From Methylocystis bryophila (lineage in GTDB: Bacteria > Pseudomonadota > Alphaproteobacteria > Rhizobiales > Beijerinckiaceae), in the NCBI RefSeq assembly GCF_027925445.1, contig NZ_AP027149.1, positions 2,554,501 through 2,618,500 of the forward strand: a stretch of 64,000 bases of DNA. The letters run 5' to 3'. Shown here piece after piece: positions 1 to 7,910 of the stretch (positions within the stretch are counted from its first letter, which is position 1; the number at the start of each line of letters is the position of its first letter). The position numbers were made by a program, and so were the translations under genes. Below the pieces are notes generated by a model. That model saw only the letters and a program-made list of their open reading frames with translations. It was not told the DNA's origin and ran no database searches.

Positions 1-2
1 GC

Positions 3-644
3 TGGGACTCTCGCTTCACCGGCTTGAGCCTGATGGGGCTCGGCTATGCGACGCCCTATCTGCCCGATTTCGCCAAGGAGGCGCAGCGCACGCTCGCCTT
101 CATGCCGGCCGAGCAAGGCGTCGTGCATTGGCCGACGGATGGCCGTCCCGCCGCCGCGCTCGTCGATTTGACGATGATGCCGCTACCCGATGCGGCGATC
201 GACCGAATTCTCGTCGTCCATGCGCTGGAGACCAGCGAGCATCCGCGCGATCTGATGGAGGAGATTTGGCGCGTGATGGCGCCGGGCGGTCGCGCCATCT
301 TCGTCGTTCCGAGCCGCTCGGGCCTTTGGGCGCGGCTCGACACGACTCCTTTTGGCCAGGGCCATCCTTATTCGCGGCTGCAGCTGCGCCACCTGCTGCA
401 AGAAACCCTGTTTCTGCCGATCTTCTGGGGCGAGGCGCTCTATGTGCCGCCCTTCGAGAGTCCCTGGCTCTTGCGCTCGGCTCCGGCCTTCGAGCGCATT
501 GCGGGACGCTGGTCGCTGCCCGGCGGCGGCGTGCTCGTCGTCGAGGCGACGAAGCAGCTCTACAAGCCGATCAGCCTGCGCCGGGCGGTTCGGCGCGCGA
601 TCCCGCAGCTCGAACCGGCGCTGGAGCCCGTCGGCGCGGCTTGA
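3..644 (+). CDS. SAM-dependent methyltransferase, C-terminal part (5' end outside window)
   Basis: The reading frame is open from the left edge, and the residues before the first ATG (position 24) already look like protein, so this is the 3' part of a gene that begins upstream. Visible features are a methyltransferase-type stretch where an acidic strand (VDLTMMPLPDAAIDRILVV) is followed by a helix and the loop RVMAPGGRAIFVVPS, as in the second half of class I methyltransferase folds. The binding glycines of motif I are not visible and would lie upstream. The C-terminal 60 residues are basic. The substrate is unknown. The stop is followed immediately by an intergenic repeat, and the next gene is on the other strand. 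Confidence 0.75.
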   Translation, partial: WDSRFTGLSLMGLGYATPYLPDFAKEAQRTLAFMPAEQGVVHWPTDGRPAAALVDLTMMPLPDAAIDRILVVHALETSEHPRDLMEEIWRVMAPGGRAIFVVPSRSGLWARLDTTPFGQGHPYSRLQLRHLLQETLFLPIFWGEALYVPPFESPWLLRSAPAFERIAGRWSLPGGGVLVVEATKQLYKPISLRRAVRRAIPQLEPALEPVGAA

Positions 645-656
645 ACGCCCGAGACC

Positions 657-773
657 CGCTAGCGCGTCTCCCGCTCGAACGGAATCGTTCGAGCGATAAG
701 GAATCGCGCCAAATCAAAAGGTTGGAGCATGTCTTGACCGGAAAACCGCTTCGCACTTTTCCGTGACATGCTC
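657..773. repeat. Modular intergenic repeat, copy 1
   Basis: Two hairpin modules lie between the methyltransferase and the esterase. The first, 672-695, is a perfect 10-bp stem (CGCTCGAACG) with loop GAAT. The second, 725-773, has perfect 9-bp arms (GAGCATGTC / GACATGCTC) around an inner GGAAAA...TTTTCC pairing. The second module matches the reverse complement of 42127-42175 at all but three of 49 positions, which shows it is a dispersed element. The last base overlaps the esterase stop codon. Confidence 0.85.
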
Positions 774-1480
774 TACCGCGCCGGCGCGGGGGGGCGCGTC
801 TTGAACTCGACCGCGACGCCAAAGCTCTGGGCGAGAAATAGTCCGCCGTGCAAGAGGCCGGCGTTGTCGATGCCGTGACCGAGCCCCGGCGACATGTGCC
901 ACTGCGCCGAAAGACCCGCCTCGGCCAGGAGGTCGGTGGAAAGCAGCAGGGCGTCGATCGGAATCAGCTGATCTTCCTCGCCGTGGACGAGCAGGATCGC
1001 GGGCGGGGGCCGCTGGCCCGCCATATCGCCCGGAGGGGTTCCGTCCGGCGGCGTCACCAGCAGGCCCGAATAGCCGAGAATGGCGCGCGGAGCCTTTTTG
1101 CGCCGAAGCCCGACGTGAAGCGCGAGCATGGTGCCCTGGCTGAAGCCGACGAGCGCCAAGGCGCTCTCGTCGAGGCCAAGGTTCGCGAGCTCCGCGTCGA
1201 GAAAGGCGTCGATCGTGGGGCGCGCCGCCAGAACCCCGTCCCAGCGCTCATTGGGGTCGCGCATCGTCAAGGGGAACCACTGCCGCCCGCCCGGCGACAT
1301 GGCGCAGCGCTCGGGCGCGTTGGGCGCGACGAACTCCGCGTCGGGCAGGATCTGCCGCCATTGCCGACCGATCTCGATCAAGTCGGCGCCGTCGGCGCCA
1401 TAGCCGTGAAGGAAGACGACGAGCTGCTTGGCTACGCCGGATTTGGCTTTCACCCTGGGACCGTCGATGAGCGCCGTCAT
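773..1480 (-). CDS. Alpha/beta hydrolase, phospholipase/carboxylesterase family
   Basis: A 235-residue serine hydrolase of the esterase D / acyl-protein thioesterase type (Abhydrolase_2). Visible features are the oxyanion strand FLHGYGADGADL near the start, the nucleophile elbow GFSQGT, a VHGEEDQLIP strand carrying the likely catalytic Asp, and LGHGID carrying the likely His, so the triad is complete. There is no signal peptide, so it is probably cytosolic and cleaves short acyl or thioester bonds. The ATG at 1480 was chosen because the protein then begins MTALIDGP, as in the family; an upstream in-frame ATG (1588) would add 36 residues of low-quality sequence. It is a single gene. Confidence 0.85.
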   Translation of the reverse strand: MTALIDGPRVKAKSGVAKQLVVFLHGYGADGADLIEIGRQWRQILPDAEFVAPNAPERCAMSPGGRQWFPLTMRDPNERWDGVLAARPTIDAFLDAELANLGLDESALALVGFSQGTMLALHVGLRRKKAPRAILGYSGLLVTPPDGTPPGDMAGQRPPPAILLVHGEEDQLIPIDALLLSTDLLAEAGLSAQWHMSPGLGHGIDNAGLLHGGLFLAQSFGVAVEFKTRPPAPAR

Positions 1481-1620
1481 GAGCCTCGCCTTTGAAGTTC
1501 CGCCTTTCGGTTCGGTTTCGAGCCTTTGGCGCCAAAGGTCAAGCGCTTGGGAGGGCGATCCGGCGGCCGCAGAAGTTGACCCCATCAATCAAAGACGGGT
1601 CACCGCGGCGTCGAATCCGG

Positions 1621-2091
1621 CTAGAACTGCGGCTTCGCCACCATCAGCCAGAAGATCGCGATCATAGCGGTGAAGGCCGGCCAGCCGAGGGCGAACCACC
1701 AGCGAAAATACGTGCTGTAAACGGGCGGCAGCGGCGCGCCGCTCGCAAGACATTTTTCGGCGATGCGCGCCATTTTAATCTGCAGCCAGACGACGGGCAG
1801 CCAACATGCGCCGACGAAGAGATAGAGGCCGATCGAGGCGACGAGCCAAGGCGAGTCGAGCGGCCAGCCTTCGTCCTGCGCGAGCAGCACTCCGGTCACA
1901 GGCTGAATCAGCACGGCGGGAGTCGTGAACAGCCAATCGGCGAGCACGACGTTCTTGTCGCCGACGACGATCGCCTTGAGATCGCCGCGCAGATTGGCGG
2001 CGAGCCCGTGAAAGGCGGTGCCGAGGCCTGTGCCGAAGAGAACGGTCGATGAGAGGACATGCGCGGTTTTGAGAATCAGCGGATCAATCAT
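1621..2091 (-). CDS. DUF2269-type integral membrane protein
   Basis: A 156-residue hydrophobic protein with about four membrane segments, beginning MIDPLILKTAHVLSSTVLFG, which is typical of the DUF2269 family. The biochemical function of the family is unknown. Its start codon directly abuts the stop codon of the upstream SDR-DoxX gene with no spacer, so the two are almost certainly translated from one message. This pairing suggests a shared membrane role, but nothing in the sequence gives a substrate. Confidence 0.8.
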   Translation of the reverse strand: MIDPLILKTAHVLSSTVLFGTGLGTAFHGLAANLRGDLKAIVVGDKNVVLADWLFTTPAVLIQPVTGVLLAQDEGWPLDSPWLVASIGLYLFVGACWLPVVWLQIKMARIAEKCLASGAPLPPVYSTYFRWWFALGWPAFTAMIAIFWLMVAKPQF

Positions 2092-3342
2092 TTAAGGCTC
2101 CATGGCGATCATGACGAGGAGCGCCGCGGCGAGCGGCAGATTCTTGAGCAGCGGCGCGAAAGGATGAAGCCAGTAGTCGGCGGGCAGGAACGCGGCGAAG
2201 CCGGAGAAGGCGACCATGGAGGCAAGCATCAGCCAACCCGTGAGTCGGCGTCGTGGAGCAAGGAGCAGCGCCAAGCCGAGCAACAGGTCCAGCGCCGCCC
2301 CGCCAAAAAGCGCGACTAGAGCCGGGAGCCCGCGGAGGCCGATCTCGCTGAGCAGCGCTTCGCTCTTCGCTTGCGAATAGAGGCCGAAGGAGAGGACGCC
2401 GGTTGCAATCCACAAGAGCCCAAGGCTCCATCGCAACGCCGGTCGCCATAGGAAGAGCCGCGCCGCCAGCCGGTCCGGCTCGCAGGCGGGCTCGAGCGCC
2501 AGCGCTGTCTCGAGAGCGCGTGGCGCGCGCCCGAGCGCCGCGGCCATCGGGCCGGGATCGGAAACATTGCCGCGCTCGAGAAGCGTCACGATCTCACGAT
2601 TGAGCGGCCCGCTGGCGACGCGTCCCATGATCGAGGCCGCAAGAAGCAGCAGGCGATCTGGCACGTGGAAAAATTGCGTGGGCGCCAGACCCAACCATTC
2701 GCGCAAGCAGAGCAGCAACCCATCCATGTCCATCGGCGCGGGGCCAACGACGTCGAGTCGGCGCTGCGACGGCGCGCCTTCGGCAAGACGCGAGATAAGC
2801 TCGGCGACATCCGCGACGTGCACGGGTTGAAAACGCCAGCGGCCGTCGCCGAGGCGCGGTAGCATCGGCAGCGCGGCGGCGGCGCAAAGCCAGTTCGAGC
2901 TCGCCCCGCCGCGGCCGACGACGAGCGAAGGTCGCAGAATGCGCCAGTCGAGACGCTTACTAGTGGGATCGAGAGCAGCCAGAGCCTCCTCGGCGACGGC
3001 CTTCGTCTGCTGGTAGGCCGTCTCGCCGCAAGCTTCCACGCCGAGCGCCGACACGTGAATGAGTCGCTTCACATCCGCCGTCATCGCGGCGCGAAACAGC
3101 CGGCTCGCGCCCGCTGCGTGCACCTCGGCCATGCTGGATTCTCCGGCGTCGCGCACGAGGCCGGCACAATTGACGACGATCTCGAAGGTCTCGAGCTTGT
3201 CGCGCAGCAGCGCTTCGCCGTCGCGCGCAAGATCAATGGCTAGGCGCGACGACGCGACGACGTAATGGCCGCGCGCGCGCAAGGCCGCCGCCGCATGCCG
3301 GCCAATGAAGCCGGTCCCGCCGATAACGAGAATGCGCGCCAT
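2092..3342 (-). CDS. NAD(P)-binding SDR epimerase-like protein fused to a DoxX-like membrane domain
   Basis: A 416-residue two-domain protein. Residues 1-300 form an atypical/extended short-chain dehydrogenase fold opening with ILVIGGTGFIGRH (the GxxGxxG dinucleotide motif), similar to NAD-dependent epimerases and NDUFA9-like proteins. The C-terminal 120 residues have four hydrophobic helices like DoxX. The ATG at 3342 was chosen because it places the Rossmann motif at the N-terminus; an in-frame start 25 codons upstream would add a non-conserved segment. It is joined end to end with the DUF2269 gene. Its substrate is unknown; family members are loosely linked to quinone or sugar metabolism at the membrane. 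Confidence 0.8.
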   Translation of the reverse strand: MARILVIGGTGFIGRHAAAALRARGHYVVASSRLAIDLARDGEALLRDKLETFEIVVNCAGLVRDAGESSMAEVHAAGASRLFRAAMTADVKRLIHVSALGVEACGETAYQQTKAVAEEALAALDPTSKRLDWRILRPSLVVGRGGASSNWLCAAAALPMLPRLGDGRWRFQPVHVADVAELISRLAEGAPSQRRLDVVGPAPMDMDGLLLCLREWLGLAPTQFFHVPDRLLLLAASIMGRVASGPLNREIVTLLERGNVSDPGPMAAALGRAPRALETALALEPACEPDRLAARLFLWRPALRWSLGLLWIATGVLSFGLYSQAKSEALLSEIGLRGLPALVALFGGAALDLLLGLALLLAPRRRLTGWLMLASMVAFSGFAAFLPADYWLHPFAPLLKNLPLAAALLVMIAMEP

Positions 3343-3510
3343 GCGTTCGTCTCCCGTGGAAGCGGCGAGAAGCCCTCGCCACGCCCACCGAAGCGCAACG
3401 ACCATGCCGGAGACCATGTGATTGTTTTATAAAGATCGCTTTTCTCTTGCTGATAACGAAGGATACGAATCTGGCTGGCGTCTCTATAAACTTTGGATAT
3501 ACTCGCGCTC

Positions 3511-5235
3511 ATGTCGGCGAGTCATCTCTTCCTCGCCTCGGCGATCCTCACCGCCTCGAGCAGCGTCGCGCTTGCGGCCTTTCTGCTGACGCGCGCCGGG
3601 GTGGCGCCGGGCGCGCGCTCGCTCGCGGCCTTCGTCCTCATCGTCGGGCTCTATGCGTTGGGGATCTCGGCGCCGGCGCCTTTGGGCCAAGGCTTGTTGG
3701 CGCTGGCGCCGCTCGGCTCGGCCGTCTCCGTCGATTTCATCATCGCGCTCACAGGCCGCGCCAAAGTGGCGCGCCCCTTCGTTTATATGATCGGCGTGGC
3801 TGCGACGCTCCTTGCGCTCTTCATGGGGGCTGGAGAATTTTTTGAAACGAGCGAGGGGTTGCGCGGCTTTCGTTACGAGGGGGCGGGGCTTCTCGCCGTC
3901 GCCGCGGCCATCGCGCTCGCGGCTTTCGGAAACGGGCTCCTCGTCGATGCGCTACGCGACGCTAAGGGCAAGCGGCGCCGCGAAATCGCGATCGTGCTCG
4001 CCTCCTCGCTCATCGGCCTTTCGACTGTCGTCTCCTTCGCCCCGCCGATCTTCGGACATTTCGTCGCGCCCTGGTCGATCCTCGCGCTGCCGATCTATCC
4101 GGCGATCCTCGTCTACGCGATCCTGCGCTATGAGCTGATGGCTGCGAATGTCTGGGCGCGACGCGCGGCGGGCTATGCGCTGCTCCTTCTCGCCGCTGCC
4201 GTCCTCGCGGGTCTGCTTGCGGCGGCGCCGCTGAGCCTTATTGCGCCGGCGACGGGGTTCTTCTCGTTGTGGCTCGTCGTCGCTAGCGCGATGACCTGCG
4301 CCTTTGCGTTAGGCTCGCCGATTCGGCGCCTCGCCGACCGGATCGTCTTTGCCGAAGCCGAGATTTCGGCCGAGACAATGGCCAATTGGCGGGCTGCCCT
4401 GCTGCAGGTCGATTCGCCGCAGGAAGCGATGAGCGTCGCGAGCCGCCATTTACGGAATGCGATGCGGCTTCCGGTCGAGGCGCGGCTCGGTACGAGCGGC
4501 CCGGAGCCGGCGCTTTGCTGCGAGAAGACCGCGCGAGGATGGGTTGCGCGAATTCAGGGCTTCGACGACGCTCCGCCGGGCGCGCGCCGCATCGCGATCG
4601 TCTATGGCGACCTCCTGGCGCAAGCGCTCGAAGAAGCGCAGCGTCGCCGTCGGCGCGCAGAGCAGGAGCGGCTCGCGGAGCTCGGCCTCCTCGCCTCGAC
4701 CATCGCGCATGATCTGCGCAATCCGCTCAACATCGTCAATATGGCGGCGGCCGGCGCGCCGAAGGCCGTGCGGACCGAGATCTTAGAGCAGACGCGACGC
4801 ATGAACCGGCTCGTCGCCGAGCTTCTCGACTACGCCAAGCCTTGGACGCTCGAGCCCGTCGCGATCGACCTCGCGCAGGCGCTCTCAGGCGTTGAGGCGC
4901 ATATGGAAGCGGGAGCGACTCTAAATGCGGACCCGCTGCGCCTCGCCCAGGCGCTCGAAAATCTTCTCGCAAATGCGCGCGCGGCGGGCGCGCGGACGCA
5001 GGTCTTCGTCGAGCGTGCTGACGGCGCGACGCTGATCCATGTCTGCGACGACGGGCCGGGCGTTCCGGAGGATCTCAAGGATCGCCTCTTTCAGCCTTTC
5101 ATCTCACGCTCCAACGAGGGCACTGGCCTGGGACTGGCTATCGTCGCGAAGATCATGACCGCGCATGGCGGAACGGCTGCGCTCGGCCGGCGGCCAGGCT
5201 TCTCGACATGCATTACGCTGAGGTTTCCGCCATGA
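3511..5235 (+). CDS. Membrane-bound sensor histidine kinase
   Basis: A 574-residue kinase. The N-terminal 270 residues contain about seven or eight hydrophobic helices with no large periplasmic domain. They are followed by a short cytoplasmic linker, a dimerisation helix with the phospho-acceptor box HDLRNPLN, and an ATPase domain with ENLLANA (N box), DDGPGVP (G1) and GTGLGLAI (G2). It overlaps the following response regulator by the sequence ATGA, so the two form a cognate pair. The arrangement of multi-helix sensor plus NtrC-type regulator resembles PrsK/PrsR, but the signal cannot be read from the sequence. The ATG at 3511 was chosen over an in-frame TTG at 3493; neither has a good ribosome binding site. 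Confidence 0.88.
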   Translation: MSASHLFLASAILTASSSVALAAFLLTRAGVAPGARSLAAFVLIVGLYALGISAPAPLGQGLLALAPLGSAVSVDFIIALTGRAKVARPFVYMIGVAATLLALFMGAGEFFETSEGLRGFRYEGAGLLAVAAAIALAAFGNGLLVDALRDAKGKRRREIAIVLASSLIGLSTVVSFAPPIFGHFVAPWSILALPIYPAILVYAILRYELMAANVWARRAAGYALLLLAAAVLAGLLAAAPLSLIAPATGFFSLWLVVASAMTCAFALGSPIRRLADRIVFAEAEISAETMANWRAALLQVDSPQEAMSVASRHLRNAMRLPVEARLGTSGPEPALCCEKTARGWVARIQGFDDAPPGARRIAIVYGDLLAQALEEAQRRRRRAEQERLAELGLLASTIAHDLRNPLNIVNMAAAGAPKAVRTEILEQTRRMNRLVAELLDYAKPWTLEPVAIDLAQALSGVEAHMEAGATLNADPLRLAQALENLLANARAAGARTQVFVERADGATLIHVCDDGPGVPEDLKDRLFQPFISRSNEGTGLGLAIVAKIMTAHGGTAALGRRPGFSTCITLRFPP

Positions 5236-6572
5236 GCGGCGAGACGATCCTCATCGTCGATGACGAGGCGGCGTTCCTGCGTGTTGCGGGCGCCTTTCTT
5301 TCTGGCGAGGGCTATCGCGTGGTCACGGCGATGGACGACGCCTCAGCACGCAGGGCCTTCGCTGAGGCGAAGCCCGATCTCGTGCTGCTCGATCTGGTCA
5401 TGCCGCCGGCGCGCACGCCTGAGGCCGGCCTTTCGCTCGTCGCGCCCTTCGCCTCGGCGATCGTGATCGTGCTCACCGCGCATGGCGATCATGAGTTCGC
5501 ATTGCGCGCCATCAGCGCCGGCGCCTGGGATTTTCTGGCGAAGCCCGTCGAGCCGGAGCTCCTGCGATTTGCTCTCTCGCGCGCGCTGGCGAAGCGTTCC
5601 TTGGAGCACGAGGTCGCGCGCCTCAAATCCGAGCGCAACCAGACAGGGGACGCGCTCATCGGCGCCTCGCCGGCGATGACGCGGCTGAAGGAAATGATCC
5701 GCCGCATTGGCGCGGCCGAAATCCCGGTGATCGTGCTGGGGCCGACGGGCTCCGGCAAGGAGCGCGTCGCCCAGGCGCTACATCGGGCGAGCGCAAGGCG
5801 CGACCGCCCGCTTGTGCCCATCCATTGCGGCGCCATTCCCGCCGAGCTCCTCGAGAGCGAGCTCTTTGGCCATTTGAGGGGGAGCTTCACCGGCGCTCAC
5901 ACGGATCGCGCCGGGCTCGTCGCGAGCGCGAACGGCGGAACGCTATTTCTCGACGAAATCGGCGAGATGCCGGTCGCGATGCAGGTGAAGCTTCTGCGCT
6001 TTCTCCAGGAAGGGATCTACATGCCCGTCGGCGCCCGCGAGCCGCGCCATGCCGACGCGCGCATCATCTGTGCGACGCATCGCGAGCTCGAGGCGATGAT
6101 TGCCGCCGGAACCTTCCGTGAAGACCTCTATTATCGCCTGCGCGGCGTGATCCTGCGCGCGCCTCCCTTGGAGGCGCGGCGCGAGGACATTCCTGTCCTT
6201 GCCGCGCATTTCCTCGCGACGGCAGTGAAGAAGCGAAAACTTAAATTCTCGCCCGAGGCGCTCGCCTGGCTTTCGGCGCAGCCCTGGCCCGGCAATGTGC
6301 GTGAGCTGAAGGCGACGGTGGAATGCGCCGCGGCGCTCACCGATCCGTCGCATCCGGCGATCTCGATCGAGGACCTAAGCTTCGCTGGCCGCGGAAGGGC
6401 TTCGCCCGAGGCAAGCGACGAAACGCTCCCGGAGGCCACAGCGAAGCTCGAGCGGCGTATGATCGGCGCGGCGCTCGTCGCGACCGACAACAATCACAGC
6501 GCCGCCGCGCGGCGGCTTGGCGTTTCGCGCGTCGGACTGTTGAAGATGATGACGCGGCTCGGATTGCGATGA
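5232..6572 (+). CDS. NtrC-family sigma-54-dependent response regulator
   Basis: A 446-residue regulator with three domains: a receiver (residues 5-120, acidic pair D10/D11, phosphorylatable D54, K105), an AAA+ domain (Walker A GPTGSGKE at about 170-177, Walker B LFLDEIGEM at about 238), and a Fis-type helix-turn-helix in the last 45 residues. The sigma-54 contact loop reads GSFTGA instead of the usual GAFTGA; the Thr and flanking Gly/Ala are kept, so activation through RpoN (encoded at 40338-41900) is expected. The ATG at 5232 overlaps the kinase stop and starts the protein directly on the receiver strand; an in-frame start eight codons upstream lies inside the kinase gene and is less likely. 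No target promoter was found nearby. Confidence 0.92.
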   Translation: MSGETILIVDDEAAFLRVAGAFLSGEGYRVVTAMDDASARRAFAEAKPDLVLLDLVMPPARTPEAGLSLVAPFASAIVIVLTAHGDHEFALRAISAGAWDFLAKPVEPELLRFALSRALAKRSLEHEVARLKSERNQTGDALIGASPAMTRLKEMIRRIGAAEIPVIVLGPTGSGKERVAQALHRASARRDRPLVPIHCGAIPAELLESELFGHLRGSFTGAHTDRAGLVASANGGTLFLDEIGEMPVAMQVKLLRFLQEGIYMPVGAREPRHADARIICATHRELEAMIAAGTFREDLYYRLRGVILRAPPLEARREDIPVLAAHFLATAVKKRKLKFSPEALAWLSAQPWPGNVRELKATVECAAALTDPSHPAISIEDLSFAGRGRASPEASDETLPEATAKLERRMIGAALVATDNNHSAAARRLGVSRVGLLKMMTRLGLR

Positions 6573-6781
6573 GACCGGCGCCCCGAAAAAAACGTCATGA
6601 GATTCAGCGAGCTTGGGGCTGGGATTTCGGAGCACATTAGAGCCGCAGCGAAACGCGGACCGCCTTCGGCTTGTCAAAGGCGGAGAATCCGGGGAAAACG
6701 GCTTACGATTGAGGGGAACCATCTGCCGATTCTGTGTCGCTAGAAACTCTCAACGGCGGCTCCATAACTGGAGAAAAAGTC

Positions 6782-7789
6782 ATGGTCTATCGTAATAAGC
6801 TAACGTATCGTAATATGCGTTCGTTGTTCTTCCTATTTGCTGTAATATCTTTAGGTATTTGCTGCGAGAGAGAAGCTTACGCCTATCAGCAGACTTTCAT
6901 TATCACAAACGCTTTTTCGAGGGAACCCATAATTGTCGCGCTAGAGTCAAATTCTGGCGGAGAAGGCCAAATACAAAAAATGACTCTTAGCGCCGGTCAA
7001 GCAAATTGCCGCCAACAGCCGGATGGGAGCTGGCTGATCACAGCTCAAGGCGGCTCCTGCACTCTACAATCCGTGAACAATATTAACGGCATGTGGCGCA
7101 TGTGCGCCGACTATATACCAAGTTTTTATCAATGGGTACGGTTATCCCAACAGCAAACGAGCATAAACTGTTTTGACGGCAAACACACCCGAATAGAGGT
7201 TTCAGCATCTAGCCCGGGCACAAATCTCGATATCAGTGTTATTCCCGCCGGGGGCAATGCGGGGGTTTTCTGTAACGACCCACAATGGGGAAATTGTTCA
7301 TACAACAACGCTGACAAGACTGTTTATGTAGCGAGCATGGGCGGAAATGTATGGTGTAGCCAATTGAATCCGAGTCAGCCAGAAGCATCCCAATGCACGG
7401 GCGGCGCCACGGTGAGTCAACAATATTGTGGTGGTTCTGGGTTGAAAGCGGCCTATAACATCGGTGTCACCGCATCATGCAATACTGTCACCAATGCCTA
7501 CAACAGGACCATCACCTTAACGTGCAAAGGAACTCCTACGTTAGGGACGGCCGGATATCCTTCGAATTGCGGTTTCACGAGCCTGTCTAGCCCGCCGAGC
7601 GCAACTTGTATCGGCAATGGTGGGGTAAACTGCTATCAGGCGTTTTTTTCGCCAATGTCGGCCGGCGGGACCTACACTCAAAACGGGAAATATTACTGTG
7701 GCTTTACCGGCGCATTTGAGCAGCCAGACATAACCTGCTCAAGCCCGACGACACCGATAAGCATAACTTTTTCTGACCCAAGAAGCTGA
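6782..7789 (+). CDS. Cysteine-rich secreted protein of unknown function
   Basis: A 335-residue protein I do not recognise. It has a signal peptide (hydrophobic run RSLFFLFAVISLGIC, probable cleavage after AYA at residue 34) and a mature part of about 300 residues with 16 cysteines, an even number consistent with many disulfides in the periplasm or outside. It is rich in Asn, Ser, Thr, Gly and Gln. The gene is clearly AT-richer and uses more A/T-ending codons than its neighbours, which suggests recent acquisition. The ATG at 6782 has a GGAG ribosome binding site; an upstream in-frame ATG (6734) would bury the signal peptide. Thaumatin-like proteins also carry 16 cysteines, but their signature was not found. 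Confidence 0.75.
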   Translation: MVYRNKLTYRNMRSLFFLFAVISLGICCEREAYAYQQTFIITNAFSREPIIVALESNSGGEGQIQKMTLSAGQANCRQQPDGSWLITAQGGSCTLQSVNNINGMWRMCADYIPSFYQWVRLSQQQTSINCFDGKHTRIEVSASSPGTNLDISVIPAGGNAGVFCNDPQWGNCSYNNADKTVYVASMGGNVWCSQLNPSQPEASQCTGGATVSQQYCGGSGLKAAYNIGVTASCNTVTNAYNRTITLTCKGTPTLGTAGYPSNCGFTSLSSPPSATCIGNGGVNCYQAFFSPMSAGGTYTQNGKYYCGFTGAFEQPDITCSSPTTPISITFSDPRS

Positions 7790-7812
7790 GCATCGTCCAG
7801 TAAATCAAGAGA

Positions 7813-7838
7813 CGAGCCTCCGCATGCGTGGGGGCTCG
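7813..7838. terminator. Hairpin between convergent genes, likely bidirectional terminator
   Basis: An 11-bp stem (two G-T wobbles) with the loop ATGC lies 24 nt after the secreted-protein stop and 73 nt after the end of the outer-membrane efflux gene on the other strand. There is no T run on the plus side; on the minus side it is followed by TCTCTTGATTT. It was identified by eye from base pairing. Confidence 0.5.
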
Positions 7839-7910
7839 AGGGTGCAATTGTCTCTGGCTGGCGGCGAGGCCCTCGTGGCGCCGCATGACGCTTCGCTGTT
7901 TCTCCGCCCC

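Noticed and set aside
6782..7789. Thaumatin-like identity of the cysteine-rich protein
   Set aside because: The count of 16 cysteines fits, but the family signature (G-x-x-x-C-x-T-G-D-C type) is absent, so only the composition is reported.
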